A program made the translations under genes and the position numbers. A stretch of 64,000 nucleotides of DNA from Lasioglossum baleicum. Lineage: Eukaryota > Arthropoda > Insecta > Hymenoptera > Halictidae. This document shows, one piece after another, positions 9,187 through 20,405 of this stretch (its first letter is position 1; every line of letters starts with the position of its first letter). Below the pieces are notes generated by a model. That model worked only from the letters and a program-made list of their open reading frames with translations. It made no database searches and was not told the DNA's origin. The stretch lies in assembly GCF_051020765.1 (NCBI RefSeq), contig NC_134930.1, forward strand, positions 12,214,001 through 12,278,000, written 5' to 3'.

Positions 9187-9337
9187 CTATAATAATTGTA
9201 GGCCCAACGTTGGATGTTCGTTGACAAATTGTCATAAATTTTCGTCGTAGGCCCTTACATTAGGGATTTGTATACAAAACCACCATATCCTAACCAACAG
9301 CCGTCACCGCCGGCCAAGCATAAATGCTACTAGGGTA

Positions 9338-9976
9338 AAAACGTAATATAGTTAAATATAATATTTCGAATCATACCGCGTTGATCAATTACGTACAATC
9401 AGCAAAACTGCTTAAACTTTCCATCACGATTTCTCCTACGTGTTCCAAATGAAAACAAGTTTCCAGATAGCAATTTATCTCAACACCGACGTTTCCGAGC
9501 AACACGAATATTCTTTCGCAACGAGTCTCGACCGGAGAACGACGCAAAGCTTTGTACGAAGCGTCAAGGAATGCAAAATGACGCGTTGATAGGTGATACT
9601 GAATCAAGTCTATCAAAATCGGGTTGCTTACGTAACACAAGCGGCTCGGATGGAACGTCGCGAACAACGGCAGAAATATTAACGCGAATAGTACGTGACA
9701 TTACACGTGTTCTTTTCACGTCTCGGGAAAACGTTCGAGAGGAAAGAGAACTCGTCGACTGGCCGAGAAACGAGCTGGAACACGTACGGCCAGATAAATC
9801 CTTCAAACATCTTAACTTTGGCTGTCCCCGCAATGTTTTCGGTTCTAATTCGGGTATCTTCTTGTTATTGCATGATCTCGTATACTATGCATCGGACCTT
9901 TCTATTTTCGCGCATGTCTCCTCTCGGAAAATATTTGCAGAAAAGTAAACGCTACAGCGATGCCGTTAAGAACCGT
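9338..9976. other. Gene-free stretch, partly CpG-rich
   Basis: Overlapping frames on both strands between 9389 and 9948 look like composition artefacts. I recognise no domain or repeat. Confidence 0.3.
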
Positions 9977-10176
9977 GTACTGTGCGTCCCTCGCAAGAAG
10001 TCTCCCGTTAGGTTTGTCTCTCCCCACCATTAGCGCTCCCGTAGTCTGACCGTTTTAGGCTTCGAAGGAACGACCACTTCAGCCAATAGAATAGCTGGGT
10101 GGAAAATGCCCCCTCCACTCCGACCAATCAGCCCCGCATTCCTTTCTCGGGACTTCTTGCGAGGCGCGCACAGTAC
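9977..10176. mobile_element. GTACTGTGC-end MITE, copy 2
   Basis: GTACTGTGCGTCCCTCGCAA at the left and the complement GTACTGTGCGCGCCTCGCAA at the right form inverted repeats of about 30 bp that extend to AAGAAGTC. The centre contains CCAATCAG and CCAATAGAAT boxes. It shares its ends with the element at 1156-1284. Confidence 0.75.
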
Positions 10177-10900
10177 ATATTTCCACTAAACAGAGCTGTC
10201 CACTGGAACTCTATTAATCATTTTTATCGAGCTGGTTAACGCTATCCTCTTCCCAGTAAGACTAGAATCGATCTCAAAGATAAAACACATTAGTCCACTA
10301 CTTTACAAGTTTCCTACTCTCCTCGGTTAATTTTAAATAAGGCGACTTCCCTGTATTTTACCGTGCACGCTTATCACTAATATCTAGCGTGCAGAATTCT
10401 CGCTTCCGATGCGATAGGGACAATTATGTTAGTCTATTCTCGATCGATCTTCTCCGCCAAGTTTGAACATTGAATCTCGCGTAGCCCGTTCGATTCTCGC
10501 GAGTTACGAGTTACGGTTTCCAGAGAGGACATCCGAATTTTCCGCGAGAGTCACGCGAAACCGCGATCTCCGAGCAGCGAGTTCACGGCGAGGATAACGA
10601 ATGTCCGCGAACACGGATGCGTCTCGCGCGAAAAGAAACCTCGTGAACGTTAAGGTGGCCGCGATCGAGGCGAATCAGCTGCCGCTGGTATCTTCGACAA
10701 CGTTATTTTTTCTTCCTGGTCTCTCTAATCTCTACAGCGTTACTCGATAATCAAGCGATCTGGACGTCAAGTGCTGGGTGTCGAAGGTGTACACTGACAA
10801 AGGAAGAACACGGACCAGCGTCGACTTCGTTGCGCTTTAAATATTCGATACTTCGGAAGATATAAACAACTAGAATTGCATATTCTTACATCATCGCAAT
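10177..10900. other. CpG-dense stretch without assignable exon
   Basis: About 10440-10700 is dense in CGCGA/TCGCG motifs and could be a regulatory or first-exon region. I could not define a start codon, splice sites or any domain. Confidence 0.3.
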
Positions 10901-11144
10901 AGGGTATCCTGAAAATGATGTCTTTCGAGTAACTTTTCCCTTTGCGAAAATGTTCTCCGTGGCTTTGTTAAGGAGTTATTAACGATAAACATGGACAAAT
11001 CAGAGCCGGACTCTGATTGGTCCGTGGTTTAGTTAATAACTCGTCAACAAAGCCGCGGAAAACATTTCGGCAAAGGAAAAAGTGACTTCAAATCACCTTA
11101 GGACTCAGCTCGTTCAAGGAAGTATATTTTTGGGACATCGTGTA
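10901..11144. mobile_element. Fold-back element, diverged copy 2
   Basis: It repeats the arm blocks of the 1560-1920 element (CCTTTGCGAAAATGTTCTCC, GGCTTTGTTAAGGAGTTATT, ATTGGTCCGTGG), again arranged as a hairpin. Its ends have decayed to AGGGTATCCTGAAAA and TTTTTGGGACATCGTGTA. The central palindrome of copy 1 is missing, and the loop is only GAGCCGGACTC. Confidence 0.75.
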
Positions 11145-12120
11145 GACTCATTCTTCTGGAGCAGTGTTCTGACGAAGCAGTATCGACATTTAAACCAAAA
11201 ATTTCCTTGTTTTCCAATGCAGTGCTGAAGTAATCGCACAACATGCAGGGTGTCAATACAGGAGGAATAACTTCTATATTTTTGGAGTTAGAAAAAAATG
11301 TTTGAGACGAAAGTTGTTTGTATTCGAGGGTTGCATTGCGTGGTGCGTAGAACTTTTCTTCAAGTGAAGCTGCTTAGAAGGTTCGAAGGTGAACATAATA
11401 TTTTTTAAAGTGAAACCATATACGTTTGAACAGCTACAAAACTGTAGCCCTCTTGGAGACAATTTCAATGATCATAGTTGTTCGAGGACGTGGAGGATGG
11501 AAGATAGAAATTCACTATGAATAAAATGAAATGTAAGATGTTCTTTGTTCATATCTTCGAAAGTATCGAATATATCCGAATACTTGACACATACGCCAAC
11601 GGAGATACACGTGCTACCGTACCGCGGGAGCAGAACAAAATCGAGATCCGTGTTCTTCCGTTGTGAATTGTTAGTCAGAAACGGCGGGGGTTCTCGGTGG
11701 GGTGGCTGTGAGGGGGTTTGATTCGGGGGGGGGGGTTAGGGGGGCCTGGGGGCGTCATCGATTTTGCGACAGAGAAATTCGAGGAGGGTACGCGGGGGGC
11801 GTCGTGTCCGCGCCGTCCACGCATCTGCAAAGCAAAAATCTAAAAGTCTCTGGTTGGCACACAAAACGAAACGATGTAGTATCATGTGCGGGGCCACCGT
11901 ACGCGGCCGTGGTCGCGCGGGGTCCCGCGGCGGCTCGTTACAAGTATGAAAAATATCCCGGCTTGGTTAATACCGTTTAAAAAAGTTATTGCATTTGAGT
12001 AACCTATCTTGTATAGGTACGTCTCTTTTATCGTTATATTGTACAAATATTGTTGTAAGTTGGTACAAACGTTACTGTAGAAAACATAACAACTCGTAGG
12101 TTCTTCCGTCATCTTTCTCT
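11145..12120. other. Gene-free stretch
   Basis: It contains a G-rich patch at about 11680-11750, including a run of nine G, followed by CpG-rich sequence to about 11940. No supported exon. Confidence 0.35.
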
Positions 12121-12169
12121 TTTGCGTGTGTGTTATTTTCAATTGTCAATCGTTCGCACTACCTACCAT

Positions 12170-12500
12170 TCTCTCTATCTCTCTTTCACTCTCTCTCTCC
12201 CTCTCTTTCGTATCTTGCACACGGAACACATATATACGCTCGATCTCTGTCGATCTCGTTCGCGCACGCTCTCCGTCTCTCCTCTTCTTCTTCCTCCTCT
12301 TCTTCTTTCGCTCATTGTATGTATGGAAAGCTTAGTTAAATGTTATACAATCTGTTTAGTACTATGCGAGATTCCGATCTACAGGGTGGCTTTCAAGGTA
12401 TCTGAACACTTGCATTGCTCGTGTTGTCTCTCTCTGTGTGTGTGTGTGTGTATGCCTGTATGCGTCTGTCTGTCTGTTCGTGTATGTGTGCGCACGTGTG
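12170..12500. repeat. TC-rich and TG-rich microsatellites
   Basis: CTCTCT tracts at about 12170-12210 and TCTTCTTCC tracts near 12280-12310 are followed by a GT tract at about 12435-12452 and further TGTC and TGCG repeats. The frames here are translated simple repeat and should not be read as proteins. Confidence 0.85.
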
Positions 12501-13731
12501 TATACGATCTGCGAGTTCCCGGAGCAAACAAGAAAGAACTTGGGTGCGAATGGATTGGGTTTTGTCGAGAGGACCAGCTGTGAACGCTCGAATTTGTTCA
12601 CCGAGTATGTACCTCGCTTTTCGGAAGGTTCGGCTGTGTTCGAAAGGAGGACGACCGATCGATGGTAACCCGAACGATTTGATTCGGACTCGACGTAGGG
12701 CACGCAATCTTCTCCAACGTGTGAGAAATCGCTAAATAAACATTTTGCTCTAATCATGGTGAAACAGCTTGCGAAAGCTCATTCTGTGGTTGTACTTTCG
12801 TTAATTGAACATAGGACATCGGTTAAATTGGACTGTTTGTTTGGGCCCTTCGAATTTGTTTTCATGGTCTTTTCCCCAGTAAATACGTAAATTCTATACC
12901 CTGAAGCTGAATTAACGCATAAACGAAAATTTATTGAAATCGTGACATGCAACGTTTTCCGTTAAGACCGCAGAATTTTCTGTCGATATATTTTCCGTCT
13001 CCGAAGACCTGTTCGGCTTGGTTAGATAATCGATGGACAGCGAAATTCTCGTCTTAATACAAGGTATCCGCGTTTCCATGAAATATTAATGAAGTACTCA
13101 GACAAAGTACTCAGACGCGGATGAAAATCGAGACGACTTTTATTGCGACGTTATTAAACTCGCGAGACGTTTTAAGTAACTTCCACCCGAAGGGATTTAC
13201 GGTTACGTCGGGCATTCGTGGATCTTGAACGAGGTGCTTACTAAGTACGGTAAAAGTGCGGCCTTGCATATATTCCCCCACCCCCTCGACCGACCGAGTC
13301 GATAATTGCGGAACAGGATGCGCGATCACTGAAATATGCGACGCCGAATCATTCCCGGTACCCTTAGCTTTCGCAACGTTTGCTATTGAGGGAATTGGGC
13401 GACGTCGACGTTTATCAGACCGCCTGCCCCTCTCCGCTTACCGACTGTTCTTTAAACGTCCCCGCAATGGCCACATGCGCGCCATTATTAGATAATTGTG
13501 ACTTTGTCCACGTAATTCAATATCTTTTCGGAACCGTAACGCGAGAACCGCGAGCGCTCAATAGGAACGCCCCTCTCGAAACGGTGAAAGACTTCCGAGA
13601 TTTTATTTCGTGTTATACGGACGAACAATTATGACTGGACTGCGGACGTTTATGCAATTTTTAATTTTCGTAGGCTCTTTTCAAGAAAGTGGAATTTAAT
13701 GAAATATTAGTTTCAGAGGTAGTATGCTTTG
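12501..13731. other. Gene-free stretch
   Basis: Several 60-130 codon frames overlap on both strands without any recognisable domain. AGTACTCAGAC occurs twice in tandem at about 13093-13117. I see no other structure. Confidence 0.3.
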
Positions 13732-14430
13732 TAGATCTGAAATAAATGGAAATCGTACTAAACTCTATCGAATTTTATTGTATAGTCTAATTATGACTGT
13801 GATACCGTTGTTGAGCAACAGAGATATTTATCAGAAATAGTTCTCCGATTTAATTCCAGTTTGTTTAACTGTGTTCGCCTTTTGTAACGTGAATCTTGTA
13901 TGTGGACCGACACATATTTATTATACATATTCTCAATCTTTCCAGTGTGTAAGTGCGAGAAACTCGGAGATAAAGATCAGTATGCGATAACTAGAGTGGA
14001 TTATATGCGTTTATAATAACAATAGTAGGTGTAATTTAACGCAGGGAGAACATTAGAAGAATTTAAAGGTACTATATTATTTTTAATCTATTAAATATAT
14101 TTATTCTTCTAATGTTTTTGCTGCTTTAAATTACACCTATCACCATCTATTAAATATATTAAGAATGAAATTAAATTTTTATTTCATCTCGGTTCCTTGC
14201 GATTCAGAAGGAAAGTTTTTATTTTGTATAAAGGTCCGCAGTCTAGTGATAACTAGAGTGTGGATATTTTATGCAATTGTGAAAAAAGATATTAAAAGAA
14301 TGTATTGTTTTCGATTTACTGACATAGACTGCGGATCTTTATGCATTTATGGCTTATGAAAATTTTCAATAAATGCTAGAATATAAAATTCGATAGAATT
14401 TAGTACGATCTTTATTTGTTTTGGATCTAA
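13732..14430. repeat. Large inverted repeat enclosing rearranged MITE copies
   Basis: The left arm (13732-13784), with ATCGTACTAAACTCTATCGA, pairs with the right arm (about 14378-14430), whose complement reads ATCGTACTAAATTCTATCGA. The arms are about 52 bp with a few mismatches. The roughly 590 bp between them is mostly TAGACTGCGGAT-family sequence. This may be a separate TIR element that received MITE insertions. Confidence 0.65.
13990..14243. mobile_element. TAGACTGCGGAT-family MITE with internal inverted duplication
   Basis: The left end is ACTAGAGTGGATTATATGCG and the right end ATAAAGGTCCGCAGTCTA. Inside, GTAGGTGTAATTTAA followed by CATTAGAAGAAT is repeated in inverse orientation at about 14101-14140, and ATCTATTAAATATATTAA is then duplicated directly. 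Ordinary copies lack this block, so it looks like a template-switch or gap-repair product. Confidence 0.7.
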
Positions 14431-14586
14431 AATGGCTGTTCCCATTAAAAATAGGACAGTTTCTTAAAATTAATTTCTAAAAATTAAAAATTGCATAAAC
14501 ATCCACAGTTTAATTATGAAAGAAAGAAAGAGCTCACTCTTTCTTGTAAAATATGCAGAAAACTTGCATAAAGATCCACAGTCTGG
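14325..14586. mobile_element. TAGACTGCGGAT-family MITE, interrupted copy
   Basis: It starts TAGACTGCGGATCTTTATGC and ends CATAAAGATCCACAGTCTGG. The right arm of the 13732-14430 inverted repeat lies inside it. Confidence 0.6.
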
Positions 14587-15585
14587 CGACAACACTGGAA
14601 CTATGAGGCCCGTCGAAACAACGGGTTCTGAATACGTTCATTTACGATGATCGAGATCATAAAACAAAAAATTTCCGATTAAAATCGCTGTAAACTGTTA
14701 TAATCACATAATCACTTTTAATGCGCCGTAGTTCTGGTGTTCATTAATGTTCGTCATTTTCTGATAGTTTGCTTAGATCGTGTACCAAAGGGAAAAATAG
14801 TTTGTTGAATAAAATTTTGTAAAGGTAATAATTAAAAATGAGGCGACCAACAGAAAAAGATCCGTCGACTTAATTTCTGTTCGATTTCCTCCATTCACGG
14901 GGAAATTAATTTCATTCGACCGGGTTTATTTCGCGACAAACGATCATACATCGCGCGCCGTTTGCGCGAAACTGGTATACAAGGATTTACTTTCGTTATT
15001 AATGAAGGCTGAACGGATTCGCCGATACGAATCAGAATTCTATGGACTATATTAAATTCAATGTAGAACAATACATGATTCAACGCAAAATTTGGTATCC
15101 GACCGATTTAACGCGATATTCCTACTCCACTGTTGGTGTTCGCGTCTTCGTTTCAATAAATTCTGTACGTTTATAATCTCACGCCGCGCTTAATAAGACA
15201 CTCAATCTTTCTAAACAGTTTCGTGAATATTCAATGAAACGGTCATTTATTACGCAGCCGATAATTGATAATAGCAATAAACGCTCTAAATCAGCTGGTT
15301 ACCAAATAAAATTGCCAATAAAGTTAAATCACTCCGAGTAGCATAAATTCCCGAATTTCCGCAGACCGAATTACAATAGAAAATAATGTATTATCGAGTT
15401 CGATATTAAAATTAGACTTTTATAGTCGAAATCATGAGAATGTTATGTTCATATAAGAAAACGCGTGACAAACTTTTCTTCCCGGCTGGAGACGAATCTT
15501 CTGCAAGAATATAGAGGAAATAAAAAAAAGAGCCTTATAAAAAATATCGCGGATCGTTTAGCTCTCTTTTCGCGGAAATGTTTCA
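14587..15585. other. Gene-free stretch
   Basis: AT-rich DNA with scattered CG dinucleotides. No exon, RNA gene or recognised repeat. Confidence 0.35.
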
Positions 15586-15589
15586 TTAA

Positions 15590-16055
15590 GGGGGTAGTCC
15601 ACCCTGGATTTGTAACTAGAAAGGAACTAGAATCTTACTAGAAAAATGGCTCGAAACATGGGTTTCGTACTAAACGTTGTTTGACCTTATTAGAACAAAT
15701 TGTGGGCTGTGTGAGGGCTCATTCGAAAGAGGAAGGTTAGACGCAGCGCGCTTTTCTCACGAGGTTAACGAGATTATGTTAATAACTAATAATATGATGG
15801 CCCAAAGTAGAGAAAAAATCTAGGAAAAAATCCCGCAGATTTCAATGCATTTTCTGTCTCTAATAGACTTTTTTGGCTTATGAGATGAGAAAGGCGCGCT
15901 GCGTTGAACCTTCCTCTTTCGAATGAGCCCTCACACAGCCCACAATTTGTTCTAATAAGGTCAAACAACGTTTAGTACGAAACCCATGTTTCGAGCCATT
16001 TTTCTAGTAAGATTCTAGTTCCTTTCTAGTTACAAATCCAGGGTGGACTACCCCC
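15590..16055. mobile_element. piggyBac-like hairpin MITE with TTAA flanks
   Basis: Arms of about 171 bp (15590-15760 and 15885-16055) are nearly identical in inverted orientation, starting GGGGGTAGTCCACCCTGGAT. TTAA flanks both ends (15586-15589 and 16056-16059). The loop is about 124 bp. There is no coding capacity; the 60-codon reverse frame is arm sequence. The near identity of the arms suggests a young insertion or ongoing arm homogenisation. A transcript through it would form long double-stranded RNA. Confidence 0.92.
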
Positions 16056-16059
16056 TTAA

Positions 16060-16349
16060 TGCGGACGCGTTAGGAACGTCGTAAAATTATTCACGGTTAC
16101 GCATCTCTGTAGAAAGGTTATTCTCCAGTTCCGGAACTGGACAGAGTGACATGAAGAAAGCTGAAGGGCCAAAGTGTTATTTGCCACTTCATGGTATGCT
16201 TGCCGCCAAGTTCGTGGTCATTAAATAATAATAGAAATCTGCTTAATGTCAATGGGTATACCGCCTCCTTGGTATTATGTATAAATAGTCATAGATATAA
16301 ATCTGCGAAGTGGCCTCAGGCCATCGAATTGCAACACTCGAAATAAATA
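16060..16349. other. Unclassified spacer
   Basis: Nothing recognisable between the hairpin MITE and the mariner end. Confidence 0.3.
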
Positions 16350-16560
16350 TTAGATTGGCAACTAAGTCCGCGACCTCCAAATTTTCTCAAACAAAGTCAT
16401 TTATATGTATTTTCTAAGCACCAGTATTTTCGATCAAATTAATCGAAAATTCAGAGCTTTCCAACGACATACAGTTCAAAAAGAATGGTCACTGAATGAG
16501 GTTATAATGATACGATAAAAGAATTACGAAACAAAAGGTCTAATAAATTATCAAAAAATA
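16350..16560. mobile_element. Solo mariner end, TTAGATTGGCAACTAAGTCC
   Basis: After TA at 16348-16349 the sequence TTAGATTGGCAACTAAGTCC is a typical mariner terminus. No matching opposite end was found downstream, so this is probably a truncated copy. Its end coordinate is approximate. Confidence 0.55.
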
Positions 16561-17714
16561 TCGAATTGTACTAACATCAACCGCATAGACTTTAGGAGAC
16601 TTGCTATAGTACACATCGCATGATGTTCATATTTATCGCGATTCAAATTCTTCTAAAAGATCGAAAGAAAATGGCGCAACTTTCATAGGGGTGAAACACA
16701 AGTGGTTGTCTCGGTGAAATTCGCGAACTAAACTCAAAAATCTGAAACCCCAAAGACATGAGCAGATTTGTAACAGAATACATCCCGAGCCATCTGAAGA
16801 TGTTCACCCTCTAAATTAGCAAGAAAAATCACAACAAAATGGTGCAAACGTTCGCATGGGGGATACATGGTGATTGGACTAGCGACTTGTAGGGTGAGAT
16901 TCGTAGCCGTGAGCAAACTGGGAAGTCGAAAGACGTCTGTGAACGCGACTACCAAATTCCCGGTGGAACGGTGCTCGAAACTCGTCTCGCGATAAATCTC
17001 GAGCTTCCATTCGGCAACGTGGCGCGGCGCGCTCACGATCCTTCGACAACTTTCCCAAGGTTAGGCTCTAACTTTTCTGTAGGTAAAAGTCGGGGCGCGC
17101 ATACGCGACGATAAACCGGGTCGTCGAATGGGATAGACGTAGGAACGTGTCACCGGGTGACCCGCTCCGCAAACTCGGAAACGCGCGTCGCCCCGAACTG
17201 GGGTAGTAGGAACAGTGTGACGGCGTGATCGGTCGTGCGGGGTTGGTAGGCGTAGGCCTAGCACCCACACACCCACCTGCCAAGAGAGAGATCGCACACA
17301 TCCTCCCACATCGTCAACCTTGCAGGGGGTTGTACGTGTCGGGTCGAGGGTAGAAGTTCTAACAAGCGTTCACATGTCGATACAGTCGAGGACAAAATTC
17401 GAAAGAGCTCTCCGGCCCTCCTTCGATTACGCAACCCTCACGTTATGCAATGCCGCTCTGACACGTTTTCTGTTACGGACGGGAGGACTCTCTGCCGCGC
17501 AGAGTGCATCTGAAATCTCGCGCACGAACTACCTTAACCGGTTACATACACTTGTAAATGTTGCAAAAATCGATTTGCCAAAACTTCTTTTTCTTGCTGA
17601 GAGTATACCATCGTTAGAATATTCTGTAAACATTTTAATCGAAACGGAAATTCGTGATCGTGGTTGTTTCATGTTGTTTTTCTCCGAAAACAATTACTAA
17701 TGTTGATCCTAATA
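16561..17714. other. Gene-free stretch with CpG-rich centre
   Basis: A 100-codon reverse frame (16734-17036) and a 126-codon forward frame (17320-17700) lie on either side of a CpG-rich patch at about 17060-17300. I recognise neither protein. The reverse frame contains no low-complexity sequence and is the better coding candidate, but it lacks a clear splice or domain context. Confidence 0.25.
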
Positions 17715-17974
17715 CACGACTGTGCAAATGAAGGAAGCACCCAGTATAATTATAAGATATAATGACAAAAACAATATCTTTATGTTGGATTTGTAGTGTA
17801 CAATGATCGATTTATTGCATTTAAAGTATTAGACAATCCGCAATTACACAAATTCTCAGAAATATTCAATTAAACAGTGGAATCCTTTTTGAAAAATTAC
17901 TGTGTTCTTATTTGATTTTTTACACTTTTCTATTGAATATGGCCGGGTGCTCTTCTTTCTTTTGCACAGTAGTG
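17715..17974. mobile_element. Tc1-like MITE, GTGCAAAAGAAAGAAGCACCC family, copy 1
   Basis: The left end CACGACTGTGCAAATGAAGG and right end complement CACTACTGTGCAAAAGAAAG are flanked by TA (17713-17714 and 17975-17976). It is 260 bp with no coding capacity. The copy at 52415-52817 is homologous over its length apart from an insertion. Confidence 0.85.
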
Positions 17975-19170
17975 TATATGATCTTGTGTTTCTATCAAAA
18001 AATTGCGGAAAGACCGTATTCACGTAGTTACAAGTGTGTATAACCCCTTAATTTCGAGGATCTTGTTAACCCTGGGAATACTGAGCCATCGCCCCAGTTC
18101 GAGACGTTCTTCTAGACAATGTTTTTCACTTACAACAATGAGGTTCTTTAAACATTAAACGTAAAGGTGTATGAAACAATGAACAATTTTTTGGGAAATT
18201 TTTTACAGAATGTAAATAACTGAAATTTAACATTTTTTGAGCTGGGTTCGAGGAGCCCCCGAATGAGCCCTTAAAAATGGCAAACGCCATGCAGTGTTTA
18301 AGCATACAGCCTCCTCAGACAAACAATATTAAGTACCACACTGAGATCTTCCCAAAAATTCAGTTAACTATAAAATGCTTTTACTACAAAACTAATTAAT
18401 AGACATGTCGTTTTGCAGAGCTATATTGAATAACATATCTGATGAATATTTAAATCCGATCTTTTTTATAATGAACTATGTGAAACTAACATAATTCTAA
18501 CAATTTTTTTGACCATGCACATTTATAACGGACTCAGGTTTTTGAAAAGTTGGAGCATATGCCTTGTAACAAAATAATTAAATTAAAGCTTGTTTTCAAC
18601 CATTCTACGATGCAGACAATTAGTGTGAAAACTATGAATGTAAATTACGTAAGCGGTTTCATCACAAGTCATTTGGTAACTGGACGACTGTGGAGTACGT
18701 TTCTACAAATAAATATCTGATAAGACGAAGAGTGCGTAGACGCGAAACAATTAACCCAATTAATGGTGACACGATGAGCCCATTAACGGCGAAATAATTA
18801 ACCTAGTTAATGTCCAATTTATCTTTAGAGTCTCAGATAATAGAATCGATACATTCTCGTATTCAAAATGTACTGTTGACAACGTAATCGAGAAGCATCT
18901 AACAGTCAAGATAAACGCTTTGCTGGAAATCTCCGATTATCCCTCGTGACATGATGGCCGATAGATTTAAAAAAGTAAGCACGTATACTGTCCGCAGATA
19001 TAAATAAATTGTCAGCTGCTCTGCGTATTCGATAGAACGATTTTATTTACTGGATTTTCGAATCTTCTAGAAACCACACCTGGTTCCTTTGAAAATAAGG
19101 AAGTTTTCCAAACGGTATTATAATATAATTTTCGACTTATTAAAATGATTAAAATAGGATATAGATTTTC
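17975..19170. other. Gene-free stretch with a possible TTAA element end
   Basis: TTAACCCTGGGAATACTGAG at about 18067 resembles the start of the TTAA-flanked MITEs, but no convincing partner end was found. AATTAACC..TTAATG motifs repeat at about 18750-18815. No exon is visible. Confidence 0.35.
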
Positions 19171-19236
19171 ATTTAACACCTGTTTCTTCCAATTGATTTA
19201 GATCATTTTTCTTTTGCATAAAGGTTCACAGTGTAG
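19171..19236. mobile_element. TAGACTGCGGAT-family MITE, right-end fragment
   Basis: CTTTTGCATAAAGGTTCACAG followed by TGTAGTTATGA is a diverged right end of the family. The rest of this copy has decayed or been lost. Confidence 0.5.
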
Positions 19237-20216
19237 TTATGAATTACAAACCACCAAAAACGTTCTATCACATTCTGAGACTAAAATAACATTTTTTTCC
19301 CGATTCAGAAAGCGTTTGTGAAATTATTATAAATTATTATAAACGGTAAAAGTATAGGATTTTTAAAGAATGTTAAACTATTATTAATTGGTAGAATTAC
19401 GTACATATTATTCAATTTAAAATGGGGCTGTGAGCATTAAAAATATCTTGTTAATCAGCAAGCAACATCACTAAGTTTTACAAAATGAGATAAATTGTTC
19501 GATTTAACTAATTACTTGATTACCAATGACTTTATTGTTCACCTTTCAGAATAAATAAACAACGAAAGACTTCTGAAGACCTTTTTCAAATTAGCAGCAA
19601 TTCGCTGACTACAAGTACATCATACAGTGTGAAAGAATTTTCAAATTAGTCGGTACCATTACACGATGGGAAAGAGTTATCGCCGATGGATCACTACCTG
19701 CATATTAATTTCCATTCTCGCGTGCGTATCAGTGAAGCGAATAATTCGTTTGATATTTAATTTATCTTCCGTGTTCGAAGATACGGATTCAGCGGATAAA
19801 TTATACACACTTGCAGCGCGGCGTCCCTTCGCTTTTCCTTTTTCCCCAGCGGAATATATGTAGTTCTACATTTCATGCAAACGTTTTTATCGGCCGATTC
19901 AAGAGACATCGAGTGGGATTTCAGGAATAAATGAATATTAAGATATTCTTGCGGCACGACGCGACCGTAAGAATCGATATAATCCAGCTCGCGAGCATTC
20001 CGAACGTGATTTAATTATTCACGGCTCCCATCAGCGAATGTGACGCGACTAATTCGCCGAGTTTAAATTACCCACACGTTAAAATTATCGAGTCGTGCGA
20101 CCGAAGTTCTCCTCGTTCTTCATCTTGTCGGGGATGATTCGAATGCATTTTCAATTATCTGTCTGGAGCCCGACGATTTTTATCCGCTATCGCTTCGACA
20201 TGCCAGTACTGATCAC
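19237..20216. other. Gene-free stretch
   Basis: AT-rich, becoming more mixed after 19650. The 65- and 66-codon frames here overlap on opposite strands and have no recognisable domain. Confidence 0.3.
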
Positions 20217-20405
20217 TAGACAGCGGATTTTATGCATTTACGACAAGAATGAGTAGGCGTAAATTAAAAAAGTAAAACCATTGGAAAAATTTTAAAAAAT
20301 ACTGTTACATTATTTTCAATTTATTAAACATTTTAAGAAAGAAAATAAGCTTTCACTTCACTTCAGTTTGTTCAAATTCAGGTACAAAGTTTTGAAATTC
20401 TACTT
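20217..20405. mobile_element. TAGACTGCGGAT-family MITE
   Basis: It starts TAGACAGCGGATTTTATGCA and carries the family interior (AATGAGTAGGCG, TTATTTTCAATTTATTAAAC, ATTCAGGTA). The right terminus has decayed near 20400. Confidence 0.7.

Larger units (their letters stand above)
8517..9335. mobile_element. TIR element with CCCTAGTAGCATTTA ends
   Basis: The left end CCCTAGTAGCATTTACGG and right end complement CCCTAGTAGCATTTATGC form inverted repeats of about 23 bp. TA flanks both (8515-8516 and 9336-9337). No transposase frame remains. The interior holds a TAGACTGCGGAT-family relic and a second inverted repeat at about 9090-9185. An internal GCTACTAG motif near 8865 resembles the terminus. It is probably a Tc1/mariner-group non-autonomous element, but the assignment rests on the TA flank only. 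Confidence 0.7.

Noticed and set aside
12122..12757. Several 69-153 codon frames on both strands
   Set aside because: They are translated TC, TG and TTC simple repeats; all frames are open together and products are serine/leucine or cysteine/valine strings.
18067..18300. Another TTAA-flanked MITE
   Set aside because: The left TTAACCCTGGGAA is suggestive but the only candidate right end (GCAGTGTTTAA) does not pair with it.
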